Both the position numbers and the translations under genes were made by a program. A DNA stretch of 64,000 nt from Methylobacter marinus A45 (GTDB lineage Bacteria > Pseudomonadota > Gammaproteobacteria > Methylococcales > Methylomonadaceae), in contig NZ_KB912877.1 in assembly GCF_000383855.1 (NCBI RefSeq), forward strand, positions 4,401,226 through 4,465,225. The letters run 5' to 3'. The notes beneath the pieces were generated by a model. The model was not told where the DNA came from and ran no database searches. It saw nothing but the letters and a program-made list of their open reading frames with translations. Shown here one piece after another: positions 39,035 to 48,939 of this stretch (the first letter of the stretch is position 1; every line of letters starts with the position of its first letter).

Positions 39035-40029
39035 GCCATAAAATTATCGGATTTATGTTGTTAGCTTTCAGTTTTGCGGGAGGATGGGCATGGATGGATT
39101 ATCAGCGCGCCGTGGAAAATCCTGTTGTGTTAGAAAAACAGGTTTATATTGATATCGAAAAAGGCGATTCGCTTGACCGAATAACAGACAAACTGATCGA
39201 CCAGGACTTGGCGATAAAACCCTTGTGGTTCAAAGTCCTTGCTTACACAAGCAAATCGGCAAAAAAAATTAAAGCCGGAGAATACGAACTATCGCCTGGT
39301 TTAAATGCGCCGGAAATATTGGCGCTGTTCGTACAGGGAAAAACCAGGCAATATGCCATTACCTTTCCGGAAGGGTGGCGTTTTAAGGATGTATTGCAGG
39401 CAATCGAGAAAAATCCTTATCTTGAGCACACGTTAAACAGTACTGATTCTGAGGCTTTAATGCGGCAACTGGGAGCAGACGTAATACATCCTGAAGGCCT
39501 GTTTTTTCCCGATACCTATTTTTTTGAAAAAAACATGACCGATGTTTCTTTGCTAAAAAGAGCTTACGACAGGATGCAGCAGGTATTGCAACAGGAATGG
39601 CTCAATAAAGCCGAAAACCTCCCTTTAAAAAGTCCTTACGAAGCGCTGATTCTCGCTTCCATTGTTGAAAAAGAAACTGCGGTAGTTGAAGAGAGGCCGC
39701 TAATTGCCGGCGTATTTATTCGCCGATTGGAAAAGGGCATGCTGTTGCAAACAGATCCTACGGTAATTTACGGTATGGGTGATCATTACAATGGAGATAT
39801 CACCTGGGACGATTTAAAAACAAGCACGCCTTACAATACTTATGTTATTAAAGGATTGCCACCTACCCCTATAGCGATGCCCGGAAGAGATGCTATTTAC
39901 GCGGCATTACATCCCAATAGCGGAAACAGTCTGTATTTTGTGTCTCGAGGTGACGGCACACATATGTTTTCCTCAACCTTAAAAGATCATAACCGTGCAG
40001 TTGATATTTTTCAAAGGAAGAAAAAATGA
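39031..40029 (+). CDS. mltG: Endolytic murein transglycosylase MltG
   Basis: A 332-residue inner-membrane glycan-strand terminator. It has one N-terminal transmembrane helix (IIGFMLLAFSFAGGWAWM), a LysM-like region (~38-85) and the YceG catalytic domain with the Glu in ASIVEKETAVVEERPLIAGV and LQTDPTVIYGMG. GTG start overlapping pabC; the stop overlaps tmk (ATGA). Confidence 0.93.
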   Translation: MSHKIIGFMLLAFSFAGGWAWMDYQRAVENPVVLEKQVYIDIEKGDSLDRITDKLIDQDLAIKPLWFKVLAYTSKSAKKIKAGEYELSPGLNAPEILALFVQGKTRQYAITFPEGWRFKDVLQAIEKNPYLEHTLNSTDSEALMRQLGADVIHPEGLFFPDTYFFEKNMTDVSLLKRAYDRMQQVLQQEWLNKAENLPLKSPYEALILASIVEKETAVVEERPLIAGVFIRRLEKGMLLQTDPTVIYGMGDHYNGDITWDDLKTSTPYNTYVIKGLPPTPIAMPGRDAIYAALHPNSGNSLYFVSRGDGTHMFSSTLKDHNRAVDIFQRKKK

Positions 40030-40649
40030 CCAGAGGGAAATTTATTACTTTAGAGGGCGGGGAAGGGGTAGGAAAAAGCACTAACCTGAACTTTATAAAA
40101 GGTTATTTACAGGACCATGGCATCGCTGTCATAACTACCCGCGAACCGGGCGGTACTCAACTGGCAGAGAAGATACGTCTGTTACTGTTGGATGCGGGCG
40201 ACGAAAACATTTCGGAGTCAACGGAGCTCTTATTAATGTTTGCGGCAAGGTCTCAACATATCGGGCAGGTGATTGAGCCTGCGCTGGCACAAGGAAAATG
40301 GGTGGTTTGCGATCGCTTCACCGATGCCACTTATGCGTATCAAGGTGGCGGGCGAAACATGGAAATCAGCACCATCAAGTGGCTGGAAAATCTTGTCCAG
40401 GACTCACTGAGCCCCGACTTGACATTGTTGCTCGATGCCCCTGTCGAGATAGGCATTGAAAGAGTGCGAGAGAGGGGAAAACTGGATCGTTTTGAATCGG
40501 AAAAAATCGATTTTTTTGAACGGGTCAGGCAGGCTTATCTGAGACGAGCCGAACTATATCCGGACAGAATCAAACTCATTAAAGCGAATCGGCCATTAAA
40601 CGATGTGCAAAGAGCACTGGTTGATGTGCTTCGGCAACTAATAACATGA
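40026..40649 (+). CDS. tmk: Thymidylate kinase
   Basis: A 207-residue dTMP kinase. P-loop LEGGEGVGKSTN, the DR motif in VVCDRFTDATYAYQGGGR and the LID region with RGKLDRFE are visible. It overlaps both mltG and holB by 4 bp, so the four genes are translationally coupled. Confidence 0.95.
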   Translation: MTRGKFITLEGGEGVGKSTNLNFIKGYLQDHGIAVITTREPGGTQLAEKIRLLLLDAGDENISESTELLLMFAARSQHIGQVIEPALAQGKWVVCDRFTDATYAYQGGGRNMEISTIKWLENLVQDSLSPDLTLLLDAPVEIGIERVRERGKLDRFESEKIDFFERVRQAYLRRAELYPDRIKLIKANRPLNDVQRALVDVLRQLIT

Positions 40650-41635
40650 ACTCAAATTCATTATTACCCTGGCTTCAACCGAACTGGGAGCAGTTGTATA
40701 GTTACATTGCCCAGAAACGTGTTCCTCAGGCTTTGCTTATTACCGGTAATAAAGGCCTGGGAAAGCAACAATTGGCTAATCAATTCGCGCTTTCATTGCT
40801 GTGCGCAAACCCTCAGCCTAATGGTCTACACTGTGGTTATTGTGATAGTTGTAAGCTAATCAACGCCGAAACGCATCCTGATTATATCAACATTCAGCCC
40901 GAGGAAGCCGGCAAAAGCATCACAATTGCCCAAATTCGCAATTTAATTACACAGCTCACCTTAAAGCCTCAGTTTGAGGCTTATCGTGTCGTTATTGTCA
41001 ATCCTGCCGAGCAGATGAATCATGCCGCGGCCAATGCCTTTTTAAAATGCCTGGAAGAACCGACAGAGCGCACTATTATTATATTAATTACCGATAAACC
41101 GGCAAAATTACTGGCAACTATAGTAAGCCGATGTCAAAAGATGGCTATAAATATTCCTGCCAAGGATATTACGCTCACCTGGTTGCAACGGCATGTGCAG
41201 GAAGATACGGAACTGTTGTGCGGTCTGGCCAGAGGAGCGCCATTATTGGCCCAACAATATGCAGAAGAAGGTCATATAACTATACGTAATGAATGCTTCA
41301 AAACATGGTGGGGTATAGCAAAACAGCAGTGCAACCCTGTCATTGTTGCTGAAGATTGGCATAAACTGCCAGAAGCTCCATTGTTATTTTGGGTTACCTC
41401 CTGGATTATCGATATAATCAAGTGTTTTTATCTGGCAAATATTGAAAATCTGTACAATCCGGATTTGGAGAAACCCTTGAAAGAACTGTCACAACGATTA
41501 GAATTAACAAGAGTTTATAAATTGTACGATCTATTATTGGAGACTCGACGACGATTGGATTCTCCAGTCAATAAGCAATTGATGTTTGAAGAAATCTTAA
41601 TAAAATGGTCTGAAATCAACTTGTTGAGCAAATAA
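40646..41635 (+). CDS. holB: DNA polymerase III subunit delta'
   Basis: A 329-residue clamp-loader subunit. It has an AAA+-like P-loop GNKGLGKQQLA, the zinc cysteines in LCANPQPNGLHCGYCDSCKL, SVSRC-like VSRCQKMAI (sensor region) and EEPTERT. Acts in the clamp-loader complex with DnaX and HolA. ATGA overlap with tmk. Confidence 0.92.
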   Translation: MNSNSLLPWLQPNWEQLYSYIAQKRVPQALLITGNKGLGKQQLANQFALSLLCANPQPNGLHCGYCDSCKLINAETHPDYINIQPEEAGKSITIAQIRNLITQLTLKPQFEAYRVVIVNPAEQMNHAAANAFLKCLEEPTERTIIILITDKPAKLLATIVSRCQKMAINIPAKDITLTWLQRHVQEDTELLCGLARGAPLLAQQYAEEGHITIRNECFKTWWGIAKQQCNPVIVAEDWHKLPEAPLLFWVTSWIIDIIKCFYLANIENLYNPDLEKPLKELSQRLELTRVYKLYDLLLETRRRLDSPVNKQLMFEEILIKWSEINLLSK

Positions 41636-41639
41636 TACC

Positions 41640-41990
41640 ATGGCAGAATCAGCACCCAGACAAGGTATATTGTCACTTTCAATCAAAGATAAAAACGCTT
41701 TATATGCGGCTTATATGCCTTTTGTGACCAACGGTGGTCTGTTTATTCCGACCAACCGAGACTATCAAATGGGTCAAGAAGTATTTATGCTGCTTAATTT
41801 AATGGAAGAAACCGAGCGACTTCCCATTGCCGGAAAAATAATCTGGAAAACGCCTCCGGGTTCCGAAGGCTACAGAGCAACAGGGATCGGTGTGCAATTC
41901 AGTGATCAGGATGGGGGCATGGCTCGCAATAAAATAGAGACCTACTTGGCCGGTGCTTTAGGTTCCGACCGCTCAACCCATACCATGTAA
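41640..41990 (+). CDS. pilZ: PilZ domain protein (type IV pilus)
   Basis: A 116-residue PilZ-domain protein of the degenerate kind found between holB and tatD in type IV pilus-bearing gammaproteobacteria. It lacks the RxxxR c-di-GMP motif at the N-terminus (IKDKNALYAAYMPFVTNGGL), as expected for the pilus PilZ, which binds PilB/FimX instead. It lies 4 bp after holB and 9 bp before tatD. Confidence 0.88.
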   Translation: MAESAPRQGILSLSIKDKNALYAAYMPFVTNGGLFIPTNRDYQMGQEVFMLLNLMEETERLPIAGKIIWKTPPGSEGYRATGIGVQFSDQDGGMARNKIETYLAGALGSDRSTHTM

Positions 41991-41999
41991 TTTTATCGA

Positions 42000-42779
42000 A
42001 TGCTCATCGACTCTCATTGCCATCTGGATCGCATAGACCTGAAGCCGTATCAAAATGATTTTTCCTGCTTCATGAAGGAAGCGGAAAATAATCAAATTGA
42101 ACATATGTTATGCATAGCAATCGACTTGGAATCTTATCCGGCCATGCATGACTTGGTTTCAGGATATTCTCAAATATCGCTGACCGTCGGCGTTCATCCC
42201 AATGTTAAGGATGGCAGGGATCCTGGCGTAGATGAACTCGTCGCTTTAGGACAGGAAAAAAAGGTTATCGCAATAGGGGAAACCGGATTGGATTATTTTC
42301 GCAGCGAAGGCGATCTTGGCTGGCAACAACAACGCTTCAGAAATCACATTAATGCAGCAAAAATATTAAAAAAACCTCTGATTATTCATACCCGCGAGGC
42401 CAAAGAAGATACATTGCGAATTTTGGAAGAGGAACGTGCTCAGGACATAGGCGGAGTGATTCATTGCTTTACCGAAGACTGGGATTTCGCCGAAAAAGCC
42501 CTGGATTTGAATTTTTTTATTTCTTTTTCCGGTATCGTGACGTTTAACAGTGCCAAGGCAATTAAAGAAGTAGCAAAAAAAATACCTGCCGACCGCTTCC
42601 TCATTGAAACTGACTCGCCTTATCTAGCGCCGGTTCCGTTTCGCGGAAAAACTAACTATCCTACTTATGTACGTTATGTGGCTGAACATATAGCTGAATT
42701 AAGAAATACAAGTTTTGAACAAATCGCGAAACAGAGCTCGGAGAATTTCAAAAGGCTTTTTCAATTAGAACTTGGCTAA
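42000..42779 (+). CDS. tatD: TatD family metal-dependent hydrolase
   Basis: A 259-residue TIM-barrel DNase/hydrolase. Metal ligands are in LIDSHCHLDR, GETGLDYF, PLIIHTREA, GGVIHCFTEDW and ETDSPYLAPVP. Corresponds to the ycfH member of this cluster and closes the conserved run. No terminator is obvious before the convergent P450 gene. Confidence 0.92.
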   Translation: MLIDSHCHLDRIDLKPYQNDFSCFMKEAENNQIEHMLCIAIDLESYPAMHDLVSGYSQISLTVGVHPNVKDGRDPGVDELVALGQEKKVIAIGETGLDYFRSEGDLGWQQQRFRNHINAAKILKKPLIIHTREAKEDTLRILEEERAQDIGGVIHCFTEDWDFAEKALDLNFFISFSGIVTFNSAKAIKEVAKKIPADRFLIETDSPYLAPVPFRGKTNYPTYVRYVAEHIAELRNTSFEQIAKQSSENFKRLFQLELG

Positions 42780-42857
42780 ATCCTGGCTCCACTTGGACCA
42801 ACCCTTGTCATATTGGCCGTCACGGCTATCAATTACCTTTACAAACAGCGAGCGGTC

Positions 42858-44198
42858 TTAACGCCGCTTTAGCTGTACTGGAATACCACCCTTAGGCCGC
42901 ATAGTTACAGCCATTTCAACCTCAACTTCATCATTATTGAGCAATTGCACATCATAATTTTGAAGAATCATACTTAACAGCAATTGACTTTCAAGCATGG
43001 CAAAATGGTTACCAATGCAAATACGCTCGCCGGTACCGAAAGGCATAAAAGCGAACCTCCGGTTTTCAGTCGTTAAAAACCGATCAGGATCGAATTTTTC
43101 CGGCTCTGGCCAATAGTCGGGGTGATGGTGAATATTATATATGCTGAATACTGCCAGTCTGCCGGCTTTAAGAGGATACCCATCAATTTCTGTATCCTGA
43201 ACTATCTTACGAATGATAGTGTTTGCCGGTGGACGAATGCGCAGGGATTCATTTAACACTGCCCGGGTATAAACCAGTTTCTGTAAGGTTTCGGCATCGG
43301 GTATCCCGCCCTGTAAATGTTCTCGGAGTTCAGTCCTGAGCTTTTCAAGGACATCCGGATGTTTAGCCAATAGATAGAGCGTCCAGGTGAGCAGGTTCGC
43401 CGTGGTTTCATGACCTGCTATAAAAATCGTAATGACTTCATCGCGGATTTGCCGGTCGCTCATGGCCTCACCGTTTTCGTCACGCGCATTCAACAACATT
43501 GTCAATAAGTCATGTTGCGGTGTGGACTGGGACCGATGTTGCTCAATCATGCCGTACATGATGTCATCCAATAAAGCCATGGCTCGCTTGAATTCCTGAT
43601 TGGCTGGCGTAGGTATGCATAAGGGTGGAATTAAAGGGTTTGCCTGGGTTTGGGAAGCATATTTTATTCCAATCCTCAAGGCCGGTTCTATCTCAGCTAT
43701 TCTATCGAGCACGCTGGTACTGAACATGGTTTGAGTGATGATTTCCAGCGTCAAGTGCATCATTTCGCTTGCAAGATTGACCTGGGCCCCATCACCTAAT
43801 TGTTCCCAACGTTGCAACAGGTTATTTCCGGCCAAAATCATTTGTGGCAGCATTGATATTAAATTGGAGCGTTGAAATATAGGCTGCATCAAACGTCGTT
43901 GCTTACGCCATAAATCACCTTGACTGGTAACCAGGCCTTGCCGTGAAACCAAAGCCAGCGCTGTCGGTTTTTCCGGGTTATATGGTTTGACAAAATTATG
44001 GCTTTGTTTAATTAAAGCTAGTTCCACTAACTGTGGATGACTGAATAAATAAAACTGTCTGGTGGCCAACCTGAAGTTGACTAAATCGCCATAATCGCGA
44101 TGCCAATCACAGAATGTTTGAAACGGATTAACCTTAAACTGGCGTAAATTGCCTAGAAAAAAATCACCTTTGACCTGAGGAATAGTTTTGGTTGTCAT
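42858..44198 (-). CDS. Cytochrome P450
   Basis: A 446-residue soluble P450 monooxygenase. The haem Cys is in FMPFGTGERICIGNHFAM, the I-helix oxygen-binding motif is FIAGHETTANLLTW and the ExxR motif lies in NESLRIRPPANTI. The N-terminus has no transmembrane anchor. The sequence looks like fatty-acid/terpene hydroxylating bacterial P450s near CYP102/CYP110, but substrate cannot be read. No ferredoxin or reductase gene is adjacent, so electrons come from elsewhere. A SAM methyltransferase gene lies 78 bp upstream on the same strand. Confidence 0.92.
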   Translation of the reverse strand: MTTKTIPQVKGDFFLGNLRQFKVNPFQTFCDWHRDYGDLVNFRLATRQFYLFSHPQLVELALIKQSHNFVKPYNPEKPTALALVSRQGLVTSQGDLWRKQRRLMQPIFQRSNLISMLPQMILAGNNLLQRWEQLGDGAQVNLASEMMHLTLEIITQTMFSTSVLDRIAEIEPALRIGIKYASQTQANPLIPPLCIPTPANQEFKRAMALLDDIMYGMIEQHRSQSTPQHDLLTMLLNARDENGEAMSDRQIRDEVITIFIAGHETTANLLTWTLYLLAKHPDVLEKLRTELREHLQGGIPDAETLQKLVYTRAVLNESLRIRPPANTIIRKIVQDTEIDGYPLKAGRLAVFSIYNIHHHPDYWPEPEKFDPDRFLTTENRRFAFMPFGTGERICIGNHFAMLESQLLLSMILQNYDVQLLNNDEVEVEMAVTMRPKGGIPVQLKRR

Positions 44199-44276
44199 TA
44201 TTATATCGATAGTTAGTAATTGAGTTCAGGATAAATTGGCTGTGATATTATCATATGATTCTTCAGGTAAATTGGG

Positions 44277-45062
44277 TCATAATGGTTTAACTCCATGCAC
44301 CATTACTATACTGGCACTGCTGTAAAAAGAGTTATTATGTGCGGCCTGTTGTAACTCCGTTCGCCATTGCGCAAGTGCTTCCGGGGTAATGACATTATCA
44401 GCTAACGCTTTGTTTTCGAGGGCTTCTTGGACGCCTATAGCATAAAAAAATGCTAGGTCTGTGGAAGGATTTACAAACGCTTCTACTTGAATATCAGTAA
44501 AATGAGCCTCATTAAAGAGGCGATATAAGTTTCTTCCTGAATAACCATTAGGGAAAAATTTCTCCAGGCGGTAATTCAGTAATAAGCGCTCTATCTCAGG
44601 CGATTCGCAAGCAACTGACATGCTCGCCCAATCCGGTTCAATAACAACTACATGTCCTCCTGGTTTTGTCACTCTAAACATTTCCGCTACCACCTGTTCT
44701 GGATTGTTTAGATGCATGAAGAGTCTTTCGCTCCGACAGCTGTCAAAGTGGTTATCATTAAAGCTTAAAGCACTCGCATCTTCTTGCTGGAAATGGACAA
44801 TATGCTGCATTTCAATTTCTTTCACTTGCGCAGATGCTTGTTTTAACATTGCCTCGTCGTAATCAACGCCAATTGCAGAGCCATTGGGCGATACAAGTCC
44901 ACCCAGTTCAATAGCATCAATGCCAGGGCCACATCCTAAGTCGAGAACTATGTCGCCTTGTTTAATTTGCATTTTTTTATAGCTAATTTGCTTAAGAGAT
45001 GCAAGAATTTTGCCTGTCTTCTTTAAATAATCAATGTCGGCAAGCCCTTTGAATTCGGTCAT
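44277..45062 (-). CDS. Class I SAM-dependent methyltransferase
   Basis: A 261-residue methyltransferase with motif I VLDLGCGPGIDAIELG, the acidic loop VDYDEAMLKQA, FQQEDASALSFNDNHFDSCR and the post-motif VTKPGGHVVVIEPDW. It resembles UbiE/MerA-type small-molecule methyltransferases. Its substrate is unknown; the following P450 gene on the same strand makes a shared small-molecule pathway possible. An AT-rich divergent promoter region (45063-45251) separates it from the acyltransferase. Confidence 0.82.
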   Translation of the reverse strand: MTEFKGLADIDYLKKTGKILASLKQISYKKMQIKQGDIVLDLGCGPGIDAIELGGLVSPNGSAIGVDYDEAMLKQASAQVKEIEMQHIVHFQQEDASALSFNDNHFDSCRSERLFMHLNNPEQVVAEMFRVTKPGGHVVVIEPDWASMSVACESPEIERLLLNYRLEKFFPNGYSGRNLYRLFNEAHFTDIQVEAFVNPSTDLAFFYAIGVQEALENKALADNVITPEALAQWRTELQQAAHNNSFYSSASIVMVHGVKPL

Positions 45063-45251
45063 ATGATTTTTTCCTGTTGGGATAAATGTGGATTAATTTT
45101 GTATTTAATTTATAGAAAATAGTCTAAAATTTAATCATAATTATATGAATAGATAAGAAATTTAACTAGATGAAATTTATGTATTAATCACTCAGTAATT
45201 CATCATGAAAGAGTTGATGGTGAAGAGCGTAAAAAATGGATATGGATAATT

Positions 45252-46016
45252 ATGTGGGACAAAAAAGAAATAGGAAATCATTATTCAAAATATTTTCGGA
45301 TGGTAAATGTTAATACAGAAGAGCTTAGAAAGGTTGCCTATAAATTGCGATACAGCGTATTTCATGAGGAATACGGCTATCATAATTTAGGCAATTCCTT
45401 AAACAATATGGAAATTGACGAATATGATGAATATTCTCTGCATAGTTTGTTATTTCATAAACCTAGTAATCAAGCCATCGGCTACATACGATTAATTCCA
45501 CAAACAGAAAAACACTGCAAATCTCTACCGATTGAAAAATATTACAGCGATTCCTTTGATTTTAAAAACACCGGTCTGGATAAAATGCCAGGAATAAATA
45601 CTGGCGAACTTTCTCGAATGGCTATTATTTCATCATTCAGACAACGACTTTCTGACGGAGCTGATCGTGATAATGAGTATCGAAAAGATTTGACTTATTC
45701 ATACAAACGTTTTCCGATCAATTACTTACCCATGAGCCTCATGCTGTCAGCTATGTGCTTTGCATTTAGGGAAAATCTTGAATATGGATTTGCTATGATA
45801 GAACCGCGTTTTGCAGTTTTATTAAAACATCTTGGTGTTCAATTCGATCAGATAGGGAAACCTGTTGAATGCTTTGGAATACGAGCTCCTTATGTTTTTT
45901 ACCGAGAAAATACCTTTAAAAATTTAAAGCCGGAATTTCGTATTCTGTTTGATACAATAAGTAGTGAGTTAGCTGAATCGAATATAAATAATACTATTCA
46001 TAGTAATGCAAGTTAA
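45252..46016 (+). CDS. PEP-CTERM/exosortase-associated acyltransferase
   Basis: A 254-residue protein of the exosortase-associated acyltransferase group, related in fold to GNAT and acyl-homoserine-lactone synthases. Seen are VAYKLRYSVFHEEYGYHN, MEIDEYDEYSLHSLLF, GYIRLIPQTEKHCKSLPIEK and ELSRMAIISSFRQR. Family members occur in genomes with PEP-CTERM sorting and extracellular polysaccharide, but no exosortase gene or PEP-CTERM substrate is visible in this window. The gene overlaps the GGDEF-EAL gene by 11 bp, linking it to c-di-GMP turnover. Confidence 0.8.
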   Translation: MWDKKEIGNHYSKYFRMVNVNTEELRKVAYKLRYSVFHEEYGYHNLGNSLNNMEIDEYDEYSLHSLLFHKPSNQAIGYIRLIPQTEKHCKSLPIEKYYSDSFDFKNTGLDKMPGINTGELSRMAIISSFRQRLSDGADRDNEYRKDLTYSYKRFPINYLPMSLMLSAMCFAFRENLEYGFAMIEPRFAVLLKHLGVQFDQIGKPVECFGIRAPYVFYRENTFKNLKPEFRILFDTISSELAESNINNTIHSNAS

Positions 46017-48939
46017 AACCAAGAAAAAAAGCAGATTCCTGAGTCTCACCTGGAAAGCAATTCTAGCCGTCAGCATTGCCATTCTGACATCTTCAGGCAG
46101 TGTTTTCATGTTCGGTAACCTGACATTAGAAAAAAATTATACACAGGAGCGTGATAGGGTACACCGGTTTTACCAGCAAGCATTTAACAGCATATTGCAG
46201 CAGTCAAAACTTGATCAAATCGATATCACCTGGATCGTTCCCGCTATTATTAGTCTTGACCTTTCATCGCATCAGGCATTAAACCAGATAGAAAAAATTA
46301 TTAATGCCAATTGGTTCAAAATCGAGCTTGAGTCTGACATAAAATCCGCTTATTTATTTTCTAAAGGTGGTGGGTTGCTTAATAGTTGGGGCGATACCAC
46401 ACTTAAGGCGGATGTTTTTTCCCCCTGGCTCAATTACGTACTTGAAAATGAAGAGCCATTTGAAAAGATTCTCTGTAATATCAGTTGCGTGCAATACAAA
46501 GCTTATCCTTTCTTACATAATGGGGAATTTGCCGGCGTGTTCATATTTGGAAGAGACCTGGCAGACATGGTGCTAAGAATGAAAGCGATTACCGGGAAGG
46601 AAATTGGGATTCTTGTACAGAGTAATGAAAATAGAACAGTCTCAACAAGACCTATTCTTGATAAATGGTCAAAGACGATTATCGCATTAACGGAATATCA
46701 AAAAAGCTTTCCTATCTTGCTGGCTGTCATGAATAAAATACCAAATGGCTTGCCGGAAAAAAAAGCACGCTTTGAATACAATAATAATAATTATGAGATA
46801 ATTGTTTTTCCATTTAGTAATGACAGTAGCATTGCCGATCTTGTTATTATCGATAACTTAAGCGAAGAATTAATTGATATTAATAAATCTTCAATGCTAT
46901 ACGCATTAAGCGGTGTAATAAGCTTAATATTGGCAGGTATAATATTGTTATTATTGTTAATTAAACCAATGCGGCGCTTAAATGCCTTCATTGCTTTACT
47001 GCCATGGATAGCCAAGAAAAATTACATAAAAGTAAACGATATTATGCCGGCAACTTCCGCACATAAACTCTTTAATGATGAAATCGATATATTAAATAAT
47101 GCCACACAGGATTTAATCGTCACTCTGAAAAATTTAGACAGAGATGTCGATTTGCGTACACAACGATTGGCCGAGAGAACTGTTGAACTGCAGCAGGAAA
47201 AAAATCTGGTTTCCAATATACTTAATACAGCTCAAGTTATTATCATAACCATTAATAATAATGGAAAAATATTAATGAGCAACAGGTATGCAGAGAAATT
47301 GATTGGTTATAATGAAGAAGAATTAAAGCAACAATTGTTCGTTGACCTGGTTTTTGGCCATGAAGATTTCAAAACTATTTCTAGTGCTATTAATGAAATC
47401 GCCAATCGACAACGAAGAACCTTCCGTTATGAATGTATTATATTTTCTTCAAAAGGAAACGAATTATACATTTCATGGTTTTTTACCCTTATCAAAAACA
47501 ATAAAAAAACCGAAATATTATCGGTTGGGCTTGATTTAACTGAACGCAGAATAACCGAAAAAAAATTGTCATGGCTTGCAGATCACGACCCATTGACCAA
47601 CTTATATAACCGCCGGCGGTTTGACCAGGAATTGACTCATGCTTTATCTGTCGCCACACGTTATAACCAGAAAGGCGCTCTTATCCTGTTTGATATCGAT
47701 CAATTTAAAAATATTAATGACAGTAGCGGTCACAATGTGGGGGATGAATTATTGATCAAAGTGGCCGATAAGCTGCTTTCGATAATTCGTGATTCGGATA
47801 TCGTTGCCAGATTAGGTGGTGATGAGTTCGTGGTTATTTCTTATTGCATCGATCAGGACCATGCAGAGAAATTGGTACAAAAAATTTGCACCGAGATTGC
47901 GACCGTTAAAGTGGCGGTTAACAATATTGAGCTAGGAGTCACTATTAGCGCTGGTGTGCTGATTTTTCCGGCCCCCGGTTTCTCGCCCCAAGAATTGATG
48001 GCCACCGTTGATATTGCCATGTACAAAGCAAAACAAATGGGCAGAGGAGGGTGGTGTCTTGCCTCAATGGAGGATTTGGCCAGAGATGAAATCCGACACA
48101 GGGTGAATTGGAAAGCGAAAATTGAAAAGGCGTTGGAAGAGGATAGATTCGTTCTTTATTATCAACCAATTATGAGAATTACCGATAAAAGCATTTCCCA
48201 TTATGAATGCTTGTTACGGATGGTTGGAGAAAACGGAGAAATTATTCCGCCGGGCATGTTTACCGGTATTGCCGAGCATTTCGGACTGATTACTAAAATT
48301 GACCAAAGAGTGATCGACCTTGCCTTTAAAAAGCAGTCTTTATTTATAAAGCAGGGATTGGAAATTCATTTATCAATCAATCTTTCAGGTGAAATGCTTT
48401 CTAATCCCAATGCATTTTCCATTATTACTGAGCATCTTGATAAATGGAATGTTCCGGCTCATAAGTTCATTTTCGAGGTTTTGGAAACTCAGGCGGTAAC
48501 CAATATACAAGCGGCTCGTGATTTTATGACCTATGTAACGAATATTGGCGGCAAGTTTGCCTTGGATGATTTTGGTGTGGGATTTTCATCAATGAGTCAT
48601 TTAAAACAACTGCCTGTGCAGTATTTAAAAATCGATGGCAGTTTTATTAAAAATCTTGCTAACAATAAGGAAGATCAACTTTTCGTAAAAGCAATCAATG
48701 ATGTCGGGCAAGGCATGGGGATTAAAACAATAGCCGAGTTTGTTGAAAATGAAATGATACTAAAAGAATTGTTGGGCATGGGAGTGGATTATGCTCAAGG
48801 TTACGGTATTGGTAAGCCTATGCCAGAACCAGAGTTTAATCCGTATAAAGGGCACTCCCAGCCAACGCCGGAAGTGCCAAATGAAATTAAAAATCATAAG
48901 ACAACATTACTGAATATAAATCCCAATGCTGTTTTGTAG
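46006..48939 (+). CDS. Membrane GGDEF-EAL protein with PAS domain
   Basis: A 977-residue c-di-GMP enzyme. Two transmembrane helices (~13-35 and ~295-320) flank a periplasmic sensor region; a HAMP-like linker and a PAS domain (~400-520) follow. The GGDEF domain has intact GGDEF at 604-608 and an inhibitory I-site RDSD five residues earlier. The EAL domain has ECL at 734-736 (a common EAL variant), and DDFGVGFSSM with Asp854/855, so both activities are possible. It overlaps the acyltransferase gene at its start and, in reverse orientation, 53 bp of the porin gene at its end. Confidence 0.92.
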   Translation: MQVKTKKKSRFLSLTWKAILAVSIAILTSSGSVFMFGNLTLEKNYTQERDRVHRFYQQAFNSILQQSKLDQIDITWIVPAIISLDLSSHQALNQIEKIINANWFKIELESDIKSAYLFSKGGGLLNSWGDTTLKADVFSPWLNYVLENEEPFEKILCNISCVQYKAYPFLHNGEFAGVFIFGRDLADMVLRMKAITGKEIGILVQSNENRTVSTRPILDKWSKTIIALTEYQKSFPILLAVMNKIPNGLPEKKARFEYNNNNYEIIVFPFSNDSSIADLVIIDNLSEELIDINKSSMLYALSGVISLILAGIILLLLLIKPMRRLNAFIALLPWIAKKNYIKVNDIMPATSAHKLFNDEIDILNNATQDLIVTLKNLDRDVDLRTQRLAERTVELQQEKNLVSNILNTAQVIIITINNNGKILMSNRYAEKLIGYNEEELKQQLFVDLVFGHEDFKTISSAINEIANRQRRTFRYECIIFSSKGNELYISWFFTLIKNNKKTEILSVGLDLTERRITEKKLSWLADHDPLTNLYNRRRFDQELTHALSVATRYNQKGALILFDIDQFKNINDSSGHNVGDELLIKVADKLLSIIRDSDIVARLGGDEFVVISYCIDQDHAEKLVQKICTEIATVKVAVNNIELGVTISAGVLIFPAPGFSPQELMATVDIAMYKAKQMGRGGWCLASMEDLARDEIRHRVNWKAKIEKALEEDRFVLYYQPIMRITDKSISHYECLLRMVGENGEIIPPGMFTGIAEHFGLITKIDQRVIDLAFKKQSLFIKQGLEIHLSINLSGEMLSNPNAFSIITEHLDKWNVPAHKFIFEVLETQAVTNIQAARDFMTYVTNIGGKFALDDFGVGFSSMSHLKQLPVQYLKIDGSFIKNLANNKEDQLFVKAINDVGQGMGIKTIAEFVENEMILKELLGMGVDYAQGYGIGKPMPEPEFNPYKGHSQPTPEVPNEIKNHKTTLLNINPNAVL

